Counted from the first letter of the stretch, positions 1-10,740 are shown. The stretch is DNA of 64,000 nt from Eledone cirrhosa (GCA_964016885.1 OZ024743.1:77238606-77302605), one strand, 5' to 3'. The notes: generated from the letters alone by a model not told the origin. A program made the numbers and translations.

Positions 1-429
1 CAGAATATCTCACTATCTATTGATGTCATTGTGTACAGATCATAGATTTATTGAACCATATATTTACACATATACCTATTGTGTTTACAAATCTACTTTA
101 ACAATCTTTAGTCCTTATTATTGTGTCTCAATACTATCAAGGTCTGTTTGTATTTTGGAAATGAATGAATATGTAGGGCGTGATCTTTTATTTTATTTTA
201 TTTTATTTTATTTTATTTTATTTTATTTATTTTGCCATCATTAGAATTCTTGAATGTCAAATAAACATGTTCACATATTCTAGGATAACCATTATTCCAT
301 TAACTATTTTCAACTACAAGTAAACTACTTCATCTTATACTATATAGTATCTGAGAGTTGTACATTTTTCTATGCTCCTCTATCATCATTGTTTTAACAG
401 CCACTTTCCCTGCTGACAACTGTTCGACA
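1..429. other. Intronic or upstream AT-rich DNA with an ATTTT microsatellite
   Basis: No coding or repeat feature apart from an (ATTTT)n run at about 186-232. Presumably upstream intron of AP1G1, but no exon was recognised here. Confidence 0.5.
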
Positions 430-777
430 GGTCTACATAGAACAAGTCAGTACTGAAGTGGTGGCTACTGATCTCCTAGAGAAGCCAGGGATTTATCATC
501 TCATTTATGTAGTGCACAGGAAAGGTTGTCATGTTTTTGATACAGTTGAAAGTCCACCCAACCCTTTGTTTGGAAAGTTTTCTATGGCTGGATGCCCTTC
601 CTATCACCATCTACTTTACAGTGTACTGTGTTTATTGTGTGGATCAGTACTCACTTTAAATGAGGTTTGTGTTAGGAAGGGCATCCATCTGTAGAAACCA
701 AGCCAGAATCAGTTCTGTATGAGCAAGACATGGTCACCTGACCTAGTATTGCCCACAACAGGACAACCCATCTAACC
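430..777. repeat. Two LINE-tail repeats in opposite orientation
   Basis: 430 to about 640 is a minus-strand copy of tail type B (also at 2170, 7560, 8939, 29780, 51610, 58140). About 645-777 is a plus-strand copy of tail type A (TTAGGAAGGGCATCCA box, GAGCAAGACATGG box, then CCATCTAACC). It stops abruptly where the minus-strand LINE begins. Confidence 0.7.
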
Positions 778-1890
778 ATGCTTTTCCTTGCTTGCAAGGG
801 TGGGATGGGTCCTATTCAGCACAGCATCTCTCCATTCGTCACAGTCCTTTGTCGTCTCCTCTGTGAGTTTCAGCGATCTGTCCATGATTTTCGGGGTCTT
901 CCTCTACTACATCTTTCTTCTACTGAGATTTCTTGGCGCTTATCTACCCAGTGGTCATCCTCCATGCGCATTACATGTCCATACCATCTCGGTCTTCTCT
1001 CCCGCACACTACAGCCTATCCCCCTTATACACAGTTTCTCTCTTAACTCATCTATGCTTGGTCGTTTACGCACATTGACATTACATATCCAACGGAGCAT
1101 GCTTGCTTCATTTTTCTCCAGCCGTCACATATATTCCACAGTTGTTGCACATCTCACACAGGCATCATATAACCAGTCTTTCGTTCGTAGGGAGAAACTC
1201 TTCTTTGTCAACAGAGGAAGCAGCTCCCTAAACTTCTTCCAACCCGTCCTTATTCTGGAAACTATGGCCTTGGAGCACCCTCCCCCCTTACTAATCTGAT
1301 CACCTAGGTATCAGAAGCTATCAACCACCTCTATAGGTCCTACCCACATTTGAAAAATGCGTCTATCACTGCAACTTCTACTATCAAATTTCCCTGTACA
1401 TTTACTGCATATATAGTTTTCCCTACCTATTAGCTTGCCTGCTATCCCACAATATCTCTTGTGTAGCCAAGATCTGCATTGTGTACATTTTATAGAATTT
1501 ATGCCAACTCCTTTCCTACATATTGAACATGGCTATTTCCCTGACAGAATCAGAGTTTTGTCCTCTTTCCTACTTATCAATACCTTTGTCTTAGCTAGGT
1601 TTACTCTGTCATCTTGATTCCAGCTGCTGTTTCCATAGCCAGAATTTATTCTTTAGCTCCCCTATTGATTCTGCTATAAGAACCAGATCGTCAGCATAGA
1701 GAAGTTCCCATGGGCAGCCAGTCTTAAATTCCTCTGTTATGGCTTGGAGGACTATAAGGAACAAGAGCGGGCTGAGGACCTAACCCTGATGTAGTCCTAC
1801 TTGTATCTGGAGATCCTCACTAAACTCCATTCCTACTCTCACTCTACTGACAGCACCCCTGTACATAGTTTGCACTGTCCTCATATAATG
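778..1890 (-). mobile_element. 5'-truncated, broken LINE-1f (PHD-finger LINE family)
   Basis: Called LINE-1f here only for reference within this window. Reading the minus strand from about 1890: the end of an RT domain (TMYRGAVSRVRVGMEF, a stop in HQG*VLSP, then LLYADDLVLIAES at about 1700), a Cys/His cluster at about 1529-1385 (CSICRKGVGINSIKC, then CRSWLHKRYCG, then YICSKC), and the C-terminal region ending MLRWICN...RPRWYGHVMRM near 960. Frameshifts and stops make it a pseudogene. The 3' end near 780 reads GCAAGCAAGGAAAAGCATGG, a variant of the family tail. It is homologous to the copies at 53578-54660 and 55151-57440. Confidence 0.85.
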
Positions 1891-1945
1891 GTATATATAT
1901 ATATATATATACCATTATCATGGTGTGTGTGTGTGTGTGTGTTAT
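1888..1945. repeat. (TA)n and (GT)n microsatellites
   Basis: A self-complementary (TA)n run at about 1888-1918 inside an ATGGTATA...TATACCAT palindrome, followed by (GT)n at about 1923-1941. Confidence 0.8.
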
Positions 1946-1954
1946 ATTGGTACC

Positions 1955-2175
1955 ACAAAACATCCAGCCCATACTGTAAAGTGGTAGTGTAGGTGTCATA
2001 ACAAAAAGCACCCAGCACACACTGTAAATCCAGCTGTAGGAAACCAGCCCAAAACAGTCCTATATGAGCAAGACATGGTCACCTGACCCAACTGGCCTCT
2101 AAATGGGATAAACCCGCCTAACCCATGCTAGCATGGAAGATGGATGTTAAACGATGATGATGACGATGATGATCA
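1955..2175 (+). repeat. LINE tail A
   Basis: Plus-strand copy of the LINE-1f 3' tail: AAAAGCACCCAGCACACACT box, GAGCAAGACATGG box, CCATGCTAGCATGGAAGATG and a terminal GATGATGACGATGATGAT. Confidence 0.8.
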
Positions 2176-2375
2176 CCAACACTAGAGAGGTTGTCATGTC
2201 CATGACATGACTGAAGGGTCCCCCCAACCCTTTGTTTGGCAAGATTTCTACAGCTGGATGACCTTCCTATCACCAACCACTTCACAGCATGTACTGGGTA
2301 TGCTTATTGTGGAAATCGCCAACACTAGGGAGGTTGTCATGTCCTTGACACAACTGAGGGTCATCCTAATATAGT
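2176..2375 (-). repeat. LINE tail B
   Basis: Minus-strand copy of tail type B: AGAGAGGTTGTCATGTCC, then AACCCTTTGTTTGGCAAG and CCTATCACCAACCACTT. A second short stretch (CACTAGGGAGGTTGTCATG) follows at about 2320, so the copy is partly duplicated. Confidence 0.7.
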
Positions 2376-3049
2376 GGTCAGCTAAAACAAATTATCAATA
2401 TCCTTTCTACATAATTTGGTCTATTGATTTCTCTTTGTTTTTACTGTGGAGAGATCTGTCATTCATGTAGTCATCCCTTAACTCTCAGTATAGTAAAAAC
2501 AGCCATGTTTCAAAATTCTGCTTCCAAAGCCAACATTCCCATAAATTACACAACACCACTGCTAGATTTTCTTATTATATTCTCTGTATTTATATTCCTT
2601 ATATTCCCTGTATTTGACTTCATGTATTGAAGTTTAGTAGATATTGCTTCTAAGAATTATTGTATAAAATATTCTTGTTGAGAGAGTTGTGATATGATAA
2701 GGGGAGAATAAAATAAGTAATATGTATCATCATTATCATTTTTATCTCTGTCTTTCCACACTTGCATGGGTTGGACTGAATTAATCAAAGCAAATTTAGA
2801 TTATTTTTTAATCATGAAGCAATGTCCTTGCATTTCATCTGACATTAAGTCTAGAGATAAGCACAAAGAGGGACATTATGTCAAAATGTATTTCTAATAA
2901 TTTATTTTTAACATTATTTTGTTACTAATTTGGACTGTTGAGGCTAAAGTTCTTGATTTAGCATGGCAAGCAGTGATAATATCCTAGTGTTAAGTGGACT
3001 AGAAAGAAGAAAAATAAACTGTATAATAGTTTATTAAAGCAGAGTTGGC
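2376..3049. other. AT-rich intronic DNA, no feature seen
   Basis: Low-GC sequence without splice-flanked coding signal or recognised repeat. Confidence 0.5.
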
Positions 3050-3054
3050 TGCCT

Positions 3055-3250
3055 ACAGGTGCGACTCCACGAGGTGGAGTGGGTGTTCTTGTGTTTCTCC
3101 CTCACCATCCTCCACAGTAATGTATTCTCCATCAAGATTTACTTGTATTTTATAATATTGGCGAGGTGGGGTAGCTCTTCCAGCACGCTGTCCTCTGGGG
3201 CAATATATTCTCTATCATGTCAGTCGGGACCAAGAGGCAGAGGGTAAGTT
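3055..3250 (-). repeat. Imperfect direct duplication, weakly coding-like on the minus strand
   Basis: Two segments share GATRGAGAATAYATT and a YCCCACCTCG-like block about 40 bases later. Minus-strand reads are DREYIAPEDSVLEELPHLAN (about 3210-3150) and DGEYITVEDGEGETQEHPLH (about 3135-3080), in different frames. I do not recognise a family. It may be an old repeat rather than a gene. Confidence 0.35.
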
Positions 3251-3435
3251 AGTTGGAGGTGGAGGATACTTGTTCAGATGTCACACACACACACACATTC
3301 TTTATGTTCTAATTTCAAATGCAACCAAGGTCTTATTTTATACTTCAAATCAAAATTTTATTAATTGTTAATCCTTACACATTTCAGAGATAATACTCCT
3401 ATATATTTGTCCTGTTTTATCAGTGATTATTAGAG

Positions 3436-3660
3436 CCTTAGATAAACGCCTAGGTATCTGTTCTGGCTCTCTGCTCTGAATTAAAATCCTGTTGAGGTTA
3501 ACTTTGTCTTTCGTCCTTTCAGTGTCAATAAATAAAATACTAATCTAAAGGTTGTGGGTCAGTGAAATTGTTAGTGTTGGCTGAGATACTTTGAGGTATC
3601 TGTTCTAGCTCTTTAGGTTCTGAGTTCAAATCTTGCTGTGGCCTACATGGGTAGTAGACT
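3436..3660 (+). repeat. Degenerate tRNA-derived SINE-1 copies
   Basis: 3436-3545 carries the SINE-1 body (GAGGTTAACTTTGTCTTTCG, then GTCAATAAATAAAATACTA). 3585-3650 carries a second head with box-B-like GAGTTCAAATCTTG. Both are strongly diverged. Confidence 0.6.
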
Positions 3661-3831
3661 TAACCCATCACCCAGTTTAACATCATGACTTAGATGAAGT
3701 AGAGTCTACATTATTGTGAACATTGAAACCAGGTCTCCAGCTTGAGCACCGCCTACATCAGCACACCAGTCTCAGAAAACACGATAGGTTGAACTAAGAA
3801 CTGAATATGCTTGGATTTTCATGTCAACACT

Positions 3832-4088
3832 TACTCTCAGATCCCAAATAATAGGGGGTGGGGATAAGCAGAAGGGGGATCGGTAATTTTTCTAGGTTGT
3901 CTCTGTTGATTTTTTAAAAACCAGAATTAGTCATTTGGTTTACAGATTGAGAGACCAACCCATCCTGTAAGGAGGTGGGGGGGGGGGCAGAATAATAAGA
4001 GTGGGGGTGCTGGAGAAAATCTGAAAAATAAAAAAAATGTGTAGGGGTGGGGAGGGGGGGGGGGGGCATTATTTGAGACCCGAGAGTA
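3832..4088. mobile_element. MITE with about 22-bp terminal inverted repeats (copy 1)
   Basis: Left end TACTCTCAGATCCCAAATAA; right end, reverse-complemented, TACTCTCGGGTCTCAAATAA. A flanking TA at each end fits a TA target-site duplication. The interior is G-rich with poly-G runs and shares a TTTTTAAAAACCAGAATTAG segment with copy 2 at 61979-62305. No transposase is encoded. Confidence 0.65.
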
Positions 4089-4488
4089 CACTAAAATATT
4101 TTATCATGGAGAGTACAGTCTTATATCAGATTTAAGCCTGGAATATTTGCTTTAGGTTATTCCAAAAGATTCAAAACGTTACTTCTGAATACAGTTATCT
4201 ATATTCAACAACTCTTGTTTTTGATGCATCCAGCTTATAGATATCCAAGATGACTGAAGAAATACTAGAATTGTAAGGCCATCTTCCCTGCTTAAAAAGG
4301 GGTTAGCCTTGTAAACCCCATAACAGGCTCCATAATCATCATGGGGTGTTTTTTGGTGTAATATGTTATGGCTGGATGTTATGTTAGTTGCCTCTTGCAA
4401 AACACAGATACGCTGCTCCTAGTCTTAACCAGATACACACAATATAATTACTGATGTAGCCCTTCCTAATTATGATTTAAAATGATGA
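4089..4488. other. Intronic DNA, no feature seen
   Basis: No recognised repeat or coding signal. Confidence 0.45.
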
Positions 4489-4845
4489 TACAGGGGTTGA
4501 TTTGTCAAGTTATAACAAAAAGCACCCAATACACACTGTAAAGTAATCATGTAGGTGTTGTGACAAAAAGCACCCAGTCCACACTGTAAAGTGGTTATGT
4601 AGGTGTAACAACAAAATGCGCCCAGTATACACTGTAAATGTGGTTGTGTAGGAGTCATGATGAAAAGCATCATGTTCACACTGTAAATGTGGTTGGTGTT
4701 AGGAAGGGCATCCAGCTGTAGAAACCAATCCAGAAACAGTTCTGTATGAGCAAGACTTGGTGATCTGACTTGTCTCACAACGGGTCAACTCGTCTAACCC
4801 AAGCTAACATGGAAAAATAGACGTTAAGCAGTGATGGTGATAATA
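4489..4845 (+). repeat. LINE tail A with internal duplication
   Basis: The segment AAAAGCACCCA...CACACTGTAAA...GTAGGTGT occurs about four times in tandem (4510-4690), then the usual GGTTGGTGTTAGGAAGGGCA box, GAGCAAGACTTGG box and CTAACATGGAAAAATAGACG end. Confidence 0.8.
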
Positions 4846-5347
4846 TATGTATAAATATGTAATACACATACAATACTATTTGTTCTCACAGTTTGCTAAA
4901 TGTTTCAGCCTCATGGCATTCTATAAGAATATCTAAGACATTATTTTAATCAGTCCAATATATACTACTGCATTACCAAACAACTAAAAGACTAAGCTTT
5001 ACATTTTTCTGTTTTCCAATTTGTTTTTTTGTATTTTTTTTTACTTTTTCCCATTTTCTGTGTTTCTGTTTCTAATTTTTTCTGCTTGCTTTTTTATTTA
5101 TTTTTTATTTATTTTTTATTTTTGGTTTTCAATTTACTTTTCCTTATGTATTTAGGTCGTTTCGTTGTTTAGTAATGCACTTGTATATATTGAACTGATT
5201 TAGAATTTCTTCTTGTCATCTCAGATGATGGCTTCAGGCTGAGATATCTTAAAAAAAGAATGCACAATACTGTATACTCTACATACGGCTTGTATTGAGT
5301 TTCTTGTTTGAATTGTGGATACTCTGGTCATATGACTAGATATACTC

Positions 5348-5351
<4 letters not shown>

Positions 5352-5394
<43 letters not shown>

Positions 5395-5460
5395 AACCGA
5401 TGCTAGCGTGGAAAATGGACGTTAAACGAAGATGATGATGATATATATATATGTGTGTGT
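5352..5460 (+). repeat. (TA)n microsatellite interrupted by a LINE tail A end
   Basis: (TA)n at 5352-5390, then 5391-5440 carries only the last ~50 bases of the LINE tail (GATGCTAGCGTGGAAAATGG, GACGTTAAACG, GATGATGATG), then more (AT)n and (GT)n. Looks like a very short LINE-end insertion. Confidence 0.7.
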
Positions 5461-5506
5461 GCGTGTGGATAAACATTCTCTGATTGAGACAAAGCAAGAG
5501 TATATT

Positions 5507-5655
5507 TGAATTTATAGAAAAATGAGAAAACTCATCGCTTCTATATTTGATCTGCCTTGTGGATTGTCTCTCTGCCGACCACTGGTCTCATGAGGCATTT
5601 GACTGTTTTAACAGCTGTTCTAGCAATAAATTTTCTCATTTTTCTATGAATTTAA
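5507..5655. repeat. Fold-back element with ~24-bp arms
   Basis: TTGAATTTATAGAAAAATGA at 5507 onward is the inverse of TCATTTTTCTATGAATTTAA ending at 5655. The interior of about 100 bp contains a CTGCCGACCACTGGTCTCAT motif. No transposase. Confidence 0.55.
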
Positions 5656-5740
5656 ATAAATATATATATGAAGAGAGAGAGAGGGGGGAATATGGAAACA
5701 TCTCTTTAAAATGTTGCATTAAAGGCATTTAAATAATTTT

Positions 5741-5777
<37 letters not shown>

Positions 5778-6269
5778 CTTAAAGATCTTTTTATTTTCAT
5801 TAAAACCACAATAACATTCTCAAATATTTACATTTATGTGTTCAACATTGTCAAAAGTAATTTATAAAATTTATCTGTGCACTGATGCTTTCATGATTTG
5901 AATGCTTATCAACCATTGATCAATACTGGCTGGAGCTATGTCTTAAGTTATTATAGTAATAAGTAATATAAATCTAAGACAAAGAATTTATGGTAAAAGA
6001 GAGCTCAGCTCATATTTGAGGTCAATATTTTGCTGATTTTCACCAACTTGAAATTCTACATAAAATATCTTCACAAGGTGAAACTTGTTTTGCTTATTTG
6101 TTTTAAATGAACATGGCCTTTGAAATGATTGGAAATTGGGACAAAATATATATATTATATAATGAAGTAGGGAAACAAGAACTATATTTTAAGTATCAAA
6201 ATATTAAAACTTCATAAATTTCAAAACTGAGCTATCCAAACACACAGGGTTTAGTTTTTTGCTGAAGCA
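5656..6269. other. AT-rich intronic DNA with poly-T
   Basis: A poly-T run lies at about 5738-5774. Nothing else recognised. Confidence 0.5.
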
Positions 6270-6562
6270 TATAGACAATATGCCCACCCCCACCGCAAAG
6301 TAGTCGTGGAGGTGCAACGGCAAAAAAAAGCACCCAGCCCACACTGTAAAGTGGACGTGTAGGCGCCACGGAAAAAAAGCACCCAACACTCACTGTAAAT
6401 GAGGTTGGTGTTAGGAAGGGCATCCAGCTGTAGAAATGAAGCCAGAATCAGTTCCAGTATGAGCAAGACAAGGTCAGCCGACCGGACACTGCCCACAACA
6501 GAACAACCCATCTAATCCATGCTAGTGTGGAAGAACGGACGTAAAACGATGATGATGAGAGG
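6270..6562 (+). repeat. LINE tail A (full tail)
   Basis: Begins GCATATAGACAATATGCCCA, passes through two AAAAGCACCCA boxes, GTTAGGAAGGGCATCCAGCT and GAGCAAGACAAGG, and ends CTAGTGTGGAAGAACGGACG then GATGATGATGA. Same layout as the tail attached to the LINE ORF at 53578-54660. Confidence 0.85.
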
Positions 6563-6714
6563 GTGGCTTATATTCGAGTATACACAGTATACTAAATGAC
6601 AGTTGCCAACATTCGAAGATATCCTACATTGGTGAAAGCTGACAAATAGTACTCTTGATTTACCATTTTAATATATATTTTGAGAGTGCATAAGATAGGT
6701 GAATATTTCTTCTT

Positions 6715-7085
6715 CTTCTTCATCTTCTTTGCCGACTTATTCCTGAGAAAGTCATGGAAGCAGTCCTCAAACACTTCTTCCAGTGGGTCCTGTCAGATAC
6801 AACCATCTCCAACTAATCTGGCTGGATCCCAAGCAAGACCAGCCTAGCTTATGGAAGTTATCCAACCATCTTACTCGGGGTCTACTGCTGGGTCTCCTGC
6901 TGGTTGGTTTTGCCCATAAAATCTGTCCAGTGATTCTTTCCTGAGACATTCTAACCACATATCTATAGTATCAGAGCTGTGATTTCTCATTTCAGAGAAG
7001 TAGCGGCTCTACCTGGAGTGACTCTCTGATCTCTGAGCTATGCTCTTTATCGAGTAACATTAGTCCAAAGACCCTTAATTAATTA
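6715..7085 (-). mobile_element. LINE-2f C-terminal fragment
   Basis: A second LINE family (LINE-2f, local name). The minus strand reads MSQERITGQILWAKPTSRRP then RPRVRWLDNFHKLGWS, the basic C-terminal stretch common after RT domains in non-LTR elements. Other copies: 13085-13400, 52690-52815 and 59840-60240. A (CTT)n run lies at 6708-6732. Confidence 0.7.
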
Positions 7086-7555
7086 AATAGAATTAAATCC
7101 ACAATTCTTCCTTTTAGAGGTATTATTTATTTAAATAATAACCCCTGAAGACTAATATTCAGCCAAATGGAATAGTTTTATAGAAATATTAGCCTTACAC
7201 ATGACTGTGAAAATCTTTTGATAAAGCAGATTTCAGTACATGACAGCATTAGTCAAGATCACTGCTTCATTTGCTCTCTTATACCAAAAGAACAAGGATA
7301 TAGATATTGATTTTTAAATGTAATTTTTAAAGAAGTAGTGTTGAACATACAAAACAGACATCTTAGAAAATTGTTGTTGTCTCAATAGTGCAATAAAAAT
7401 AGCCATATTTTCAACGCACTAGTGTGTGTGTGTTCATTTTATTAAGGCTAAATAATGAGTCTTGTTACTCTGGAGTTTCGCCTATTTATTAAAACTCTAC
7501 CTCGGTATTGAGTACTCTTTTCTCTCAGCCGTCAACCATATTTATAAATATATAT
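7086..7555. other. AT-rich intronic DNA, no feature seen
   Basis: No recognised repeat or exon. Confidence 0.5.
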
Positions 7556-7814
7556 ATCATCATTTAATGTTCATTTCTCTGCTAGCAAGGGTTGGATGGT
7601 TGGATGGCTCTTCACAGACTATATCAATACTCAAGTAGAGATACTGATCTCTCAGATGGGCCTGAGGCCTTCAGCACTCTACCAAATGTATTTTATTGTG
7701 GAACCAGCACTAGGTAGGTTAACATGACTTTGACACAACTGAAAAGTCATTCTGATCCTTTATTTGGCAAGCTTTCTACTGCTGGATGCCCTTCCTATCA
7801 CCAATCACTTTATA

Positions 7815-7850
<36 letters not shown>

Positions 7851-7851
7851 A
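7556..7851 (-). repeat. LINE tail B followed by (TA)n
   Basis: Minus-strand tail B: TCATCATTTAATGTTCATTT, then CTCTACCAAATG, CACTAGGTAGGTTAACATGA and GGATGCCCTTCCTATCACCA. It runs into a (TA)n microsatellite at 7817-7849. Confidence 0.75.
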
Positions 7852-8086
7852 TTGTTTCTACTTTTGGCACAGTGTCAAATTTTCATTACGTTTATTCAGG
7901 TGTGATGCAAGTCTTACAATTGATCAGCTCAAGGTTCAATCTGTATCAATCGGGCCCGACTCTCAAATCAAAAGCTCATCAGATTTCTGTTGAAGCAATG
8001 GTGGAATGATTCCCATACAGCATACCTTGAGCTGATCAATTGTGAAACATGTCACACCTGAATAAATGTAATCAAAATTTAACACC
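7852..8086. repeat. Inverted-repeat element with 63-bp arms
   Basis: Left arm 7872-7934 (GTGTCAAATTTTCATTACGT ... GATCAGCTCAAGGT) and right arm 8024-8086 are inverse copies with several mismatches; the loop is about 90 bp. 7852-7871 is the end of a minus-strand SINE-1 tail (TTGTTTCTACTTTTGGCAC). Non-autonomous; no coding. Confidence 0.7.
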
Positions 8087-8095
8087 TTGTTCATG

Positions 8096-8215
8096 CTTAT
8101 TAGTTCAAATCCTGCCGAGGTTAACTTTGCCTTTCATCCTTACAGGGTCGATAAAATAAAGTACCAGTAAGGCACTGGGCAATTGCTGGCCTTGTGCCAA
8201 AAGTAGAAACAATTA
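8096..8215 (+). repeat. SINE-1, 3' part
   Basis: Starts at box-B-like TTAGTTCAAATCCTGCCGAG, then TTTGCCTTTCATCCTTACAG, GGTCGATAAAATAAAGTACC and the GCCAAAAGTAGAAACAATTA end typical of this tRNA-derived SINE. Confidence 0.85.
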
Positions 8216-8223
8216 TTATCATT

Positions 8224-8418
8224 ACAGGGCGGTGGATTGGCAGTATCAGTAGAGGGTCGGATGCCATGCTTTGACGCATAGAGTTACGGCCATTACCATT
8301 CTGAGTTCAAATCTCGCCGGTGTTAACTTTGCCTTTCATCCTTACGGGGTCGATAAAATAAAGTACCAGTATTACACTGGGTATTTGCTGGCCTTGTGCT
8401 AAAAGTAGAAACAATTAT
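8224..8418 (+). repeat. SINE-1, near full length
   Basis: tRNA-like head GGGCGGTGGATTGGCAGTAT (box A region) and box B CTGAGTTCAAATCTCGCC, then the conserved body TTTGCCTTTCATCCTTACGG, GGTCGATAAAATAAAGTACC and the tail AAAAGTAGAAACAATTATCA. This is the undisturbed form of the element whose head is amplified at 34466-35143. Confidence 0.88.
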
Positions 8419-8429
8419 CATTACACTCT

Positions 8430-8545
8430 ACTTAGTACAACCCCAAAGAACATACTGGAGACTAAGCATTGAGTGCTCACTTTGGTGAACCTACAGTAAC
8501 TTGACGTTACCATCCCATAACTATATATATATATATATATATATG
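8430..8545. repeat. Repeat C with (TA)n
   Basis: GAGTGCTCACTTTGGTGAAC then CTACAGTAACTTGACGTTAC and (TA)n at about 8520-8544. A second copy is at 54795-54907. Confidence 0.65.
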
Positions 8546-8632
8546 CAAAAGTTCTATTTAAATTGTTGGGATACAACAAGCAAATATTATTATAACTGAT
8601 ATAAAGCACTCAACAAATAATTGGAGTAGATA

Positions 8633-8905
8633 TACAATATTAATAAATCGAAACTATATTTATAAAACCATATTTATTTCATTATATATATTTCAAGGAT
8701 ACCAAGTTAAATCATGGTATGCCTTCATAAGACAAAATACAATATATAACAGTTTTACAAATAGATATTGACGTACCCTTTCAAAAAGGTGACCGTTGTT
8801 TTTGGAGGCCATCCATGATTTAACTTGGTATCCTTGAAATATATATAATGAAATAAATATAATGAAATAAATATGGTTTTATAAATATAGTTTCCATTTA
8901 TTAAT

Positions 8906-8911
<6 letters not shown>
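8633..8911. mobile_element. Fold-back element with 85/99-bp arms
   Basis: Left arm 8633-8717 is the near-perfect inverse of 8813-8911. The right arm carries an extra 14-bp copy of the AATAAATATAATGA unit, and there is one mismatch in the AAATCG/AAATGG segment. The 95-bp centre is not palindromic. No coding. The long arms with unrelated centre suggest a MITE or fold-back DNA element. Confidence 0.75.
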
Positions 8912-8942
<31 letters not shown>

Positions 8943-9155
8943 GGGAGGGTTCTCAGTTGTGTCAAAAACATGACAATCTCTCCTGTGCACTCGGTGAAGT
9001 GTTGACCATACATAAAGCAAGACACAGATCCCTGGCCTGCCTGTGAGATTAGTGGCTCTGCTTCAGTGTTGACATGGTCCATGTAGACTTGTTCAACCCT
9101 TGCTAACAGGGAAGGTGAGATGTTAAAATGATGATGATGATATATGAGGCAGGAG
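8912..9155 (+). repeat. (TA)n then LINE tail B
   Basis: (TA)n 8909-8938, then TCTCAGTTGTGTCAAAAACA, GACAATCTCTCCTGTGC, GTAGACTTGTTCAACCCTTG and GATGATGATGA at the end. Confidence 0.7.
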
Positions 9156-9409
9156 AGATGGACAGTTTGTGAATGGTTCCACATGTATATATTGTGTATT
9201 GGCAAGAAACTTTGTTGCTTTTATTTCTAAAAGTTTCTTTTGAATGTTATTTTTTTTTAGGGTTTCCATTGAGGAGTTTTGTTTTGTTGGCCATAAGAGA
9301 CATGAGATAGCCAGTTATTGTTTTTGTTGTCTAGCCAATGTCAGTTCTATTGTAATATACTGATGGCACAGACACAGCTAAGCTAATAAAGCATTTTATA
9401 ATAATAATA

Positions 9410-9668
9410 ATAATAATGAAATTATTGTGTACAGTGCTCAGGTGCACTACAACTCATCAAAGGTGCATGAATAATATACAAATGTCAGGGAAGTGAATAG
9501 TGTATGAGTCATGATATACATGTGTGCGTGTGTATGGAGGGGGAATATTAGGTGTAGTGTTGGCGAATCTCAGGAAGCATGGAGATTTTAAAGGATGCAG
9601 TGTCTCAACAGCTAATAACTGATGCAGGTAGTTTGTTCCATGCTTCAGCAACTCTGAGTGTGAAAAAA
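9410..9668 (-). mobile_element. CR1-like LINE 3' end, C-terminal coding remnant
   Basis: The minus strand carries the block AEAWNKLPASVIS-like (read as GTTGCTGAAGCATGGAACAA on the minus strand), the end of the ORF in many CR1/Jockey-type LINEs. A second copy at 63168-63440 is colinear over about 250 bp. A (TAA)n run lies at 9400-9417. Confidence 0.65.
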
Positions 9669-10499
9669 TGTTATCAGCAGGGTTAGGTTTTTGTAATCCT
9701 GGCCATGATGTAGGTATTCCTAGAGTATTTAGATCCCATTTTAAACATAGTTGGGAGTTGGTTAAAGAGATTGGGATAGTACCTTTTGTAGATTAACTGA
9801 TTTTATTGGTAGCTTTTGTTGTAATAATTATTTCTTGAAGAATTTGATGATTGGGGTTTTAAATGTTCTTTCAACAGTCTAATTGGGATATGGATGTTGT
9901 TGGTTGAAGAGTTCTGATTATTAATAAAATTGTGTAGATTGGAATCTAAATATTAAGAAATTTTTATCTTGAGTTTCTTATCTTGATTGGATCAATTTAA
10001 AGTACAATAAAAAAAGAAATGCATTATTTTTAGACATTAGAAAAAAAATCAATTTTTAGATGGCTCTGGGTTGATGTGTAATTAAAGATCTTGCTAAGTT
10101 ATTCTGCTTTCTCTCTGATTATCGATGCATAACTTTTGGAGAGTCTAAAAATTCTACTATTTATATGTAAGTGGTTGGTGATTATTCAAGACTTGAGAGT
10201 TTGCTAAGCAGTTTCATGCAATACAGTATGTTAAACGATGAAATAATGTCATGAATATTGATATGTTTAATACTCTATTACATGTTACAGCCAAAAGATT
10301 GTGGCCGTGCTGGGGCATCACAATTGATATTCTAATAAACCTTTTTTTTTTTTAAATTAAACAATTGTAATAAATTTTAGGTTCCCTCCTTCCCTAAAAA
10401 AACTTCAGATTATTTTTTATATATTTATTCTTATTAAGAATTGTTAAATATTTTAAGTTTGTAATTTTGGCTTCTATTTTAAAAATGGACCATATTGTA
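9669..10499. other. AT-rich intronic DNA, no feature seen
   Basis: No recognised repeat apart from short poly-T and poly-A runs. Confidence 0.45.
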
Positions 10500-10740
10500 A
10501 TCTACTTATTGACAACCTCGACATCCTGCTGACCAAGATCCCGGATGAGCCCAGAGCAGGAGGCAAAGCACAAATAAGGGCGACAGCAACAGATGGCCAA
10601 CCAAGGAAAGCTGGCTATAGAAAGTGTAGCATCTATGGCAGTGCCCCAGTATGGCCTCAGCCTGTCAGCTGGAACATGTAATGGAGCAATAGAGTAACCT
10701 ATGCTAACATGGAAATGTGAACATTAGACAAAGCAGCATT
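10500..10740 (+). repeat. Unclassified repeat ending in a degenerate LINE tail
   Basis: GC-richer than its surroundings. The last ~55 bases read CCTATGCTAACATGGAAATG then GAACATTAGACAAAG, a decayed LINE tail A end. The preceding 170 bases match no other segment in the window. Confidence 0.45.

Noticed and set aside
3436..3660. A functional tRNA gene (also at other SINE heads)
   Set aside because: The A and B boxes lie in SINE heads with the conserved SINE body after them and cannot fold into a full cloverleaf.
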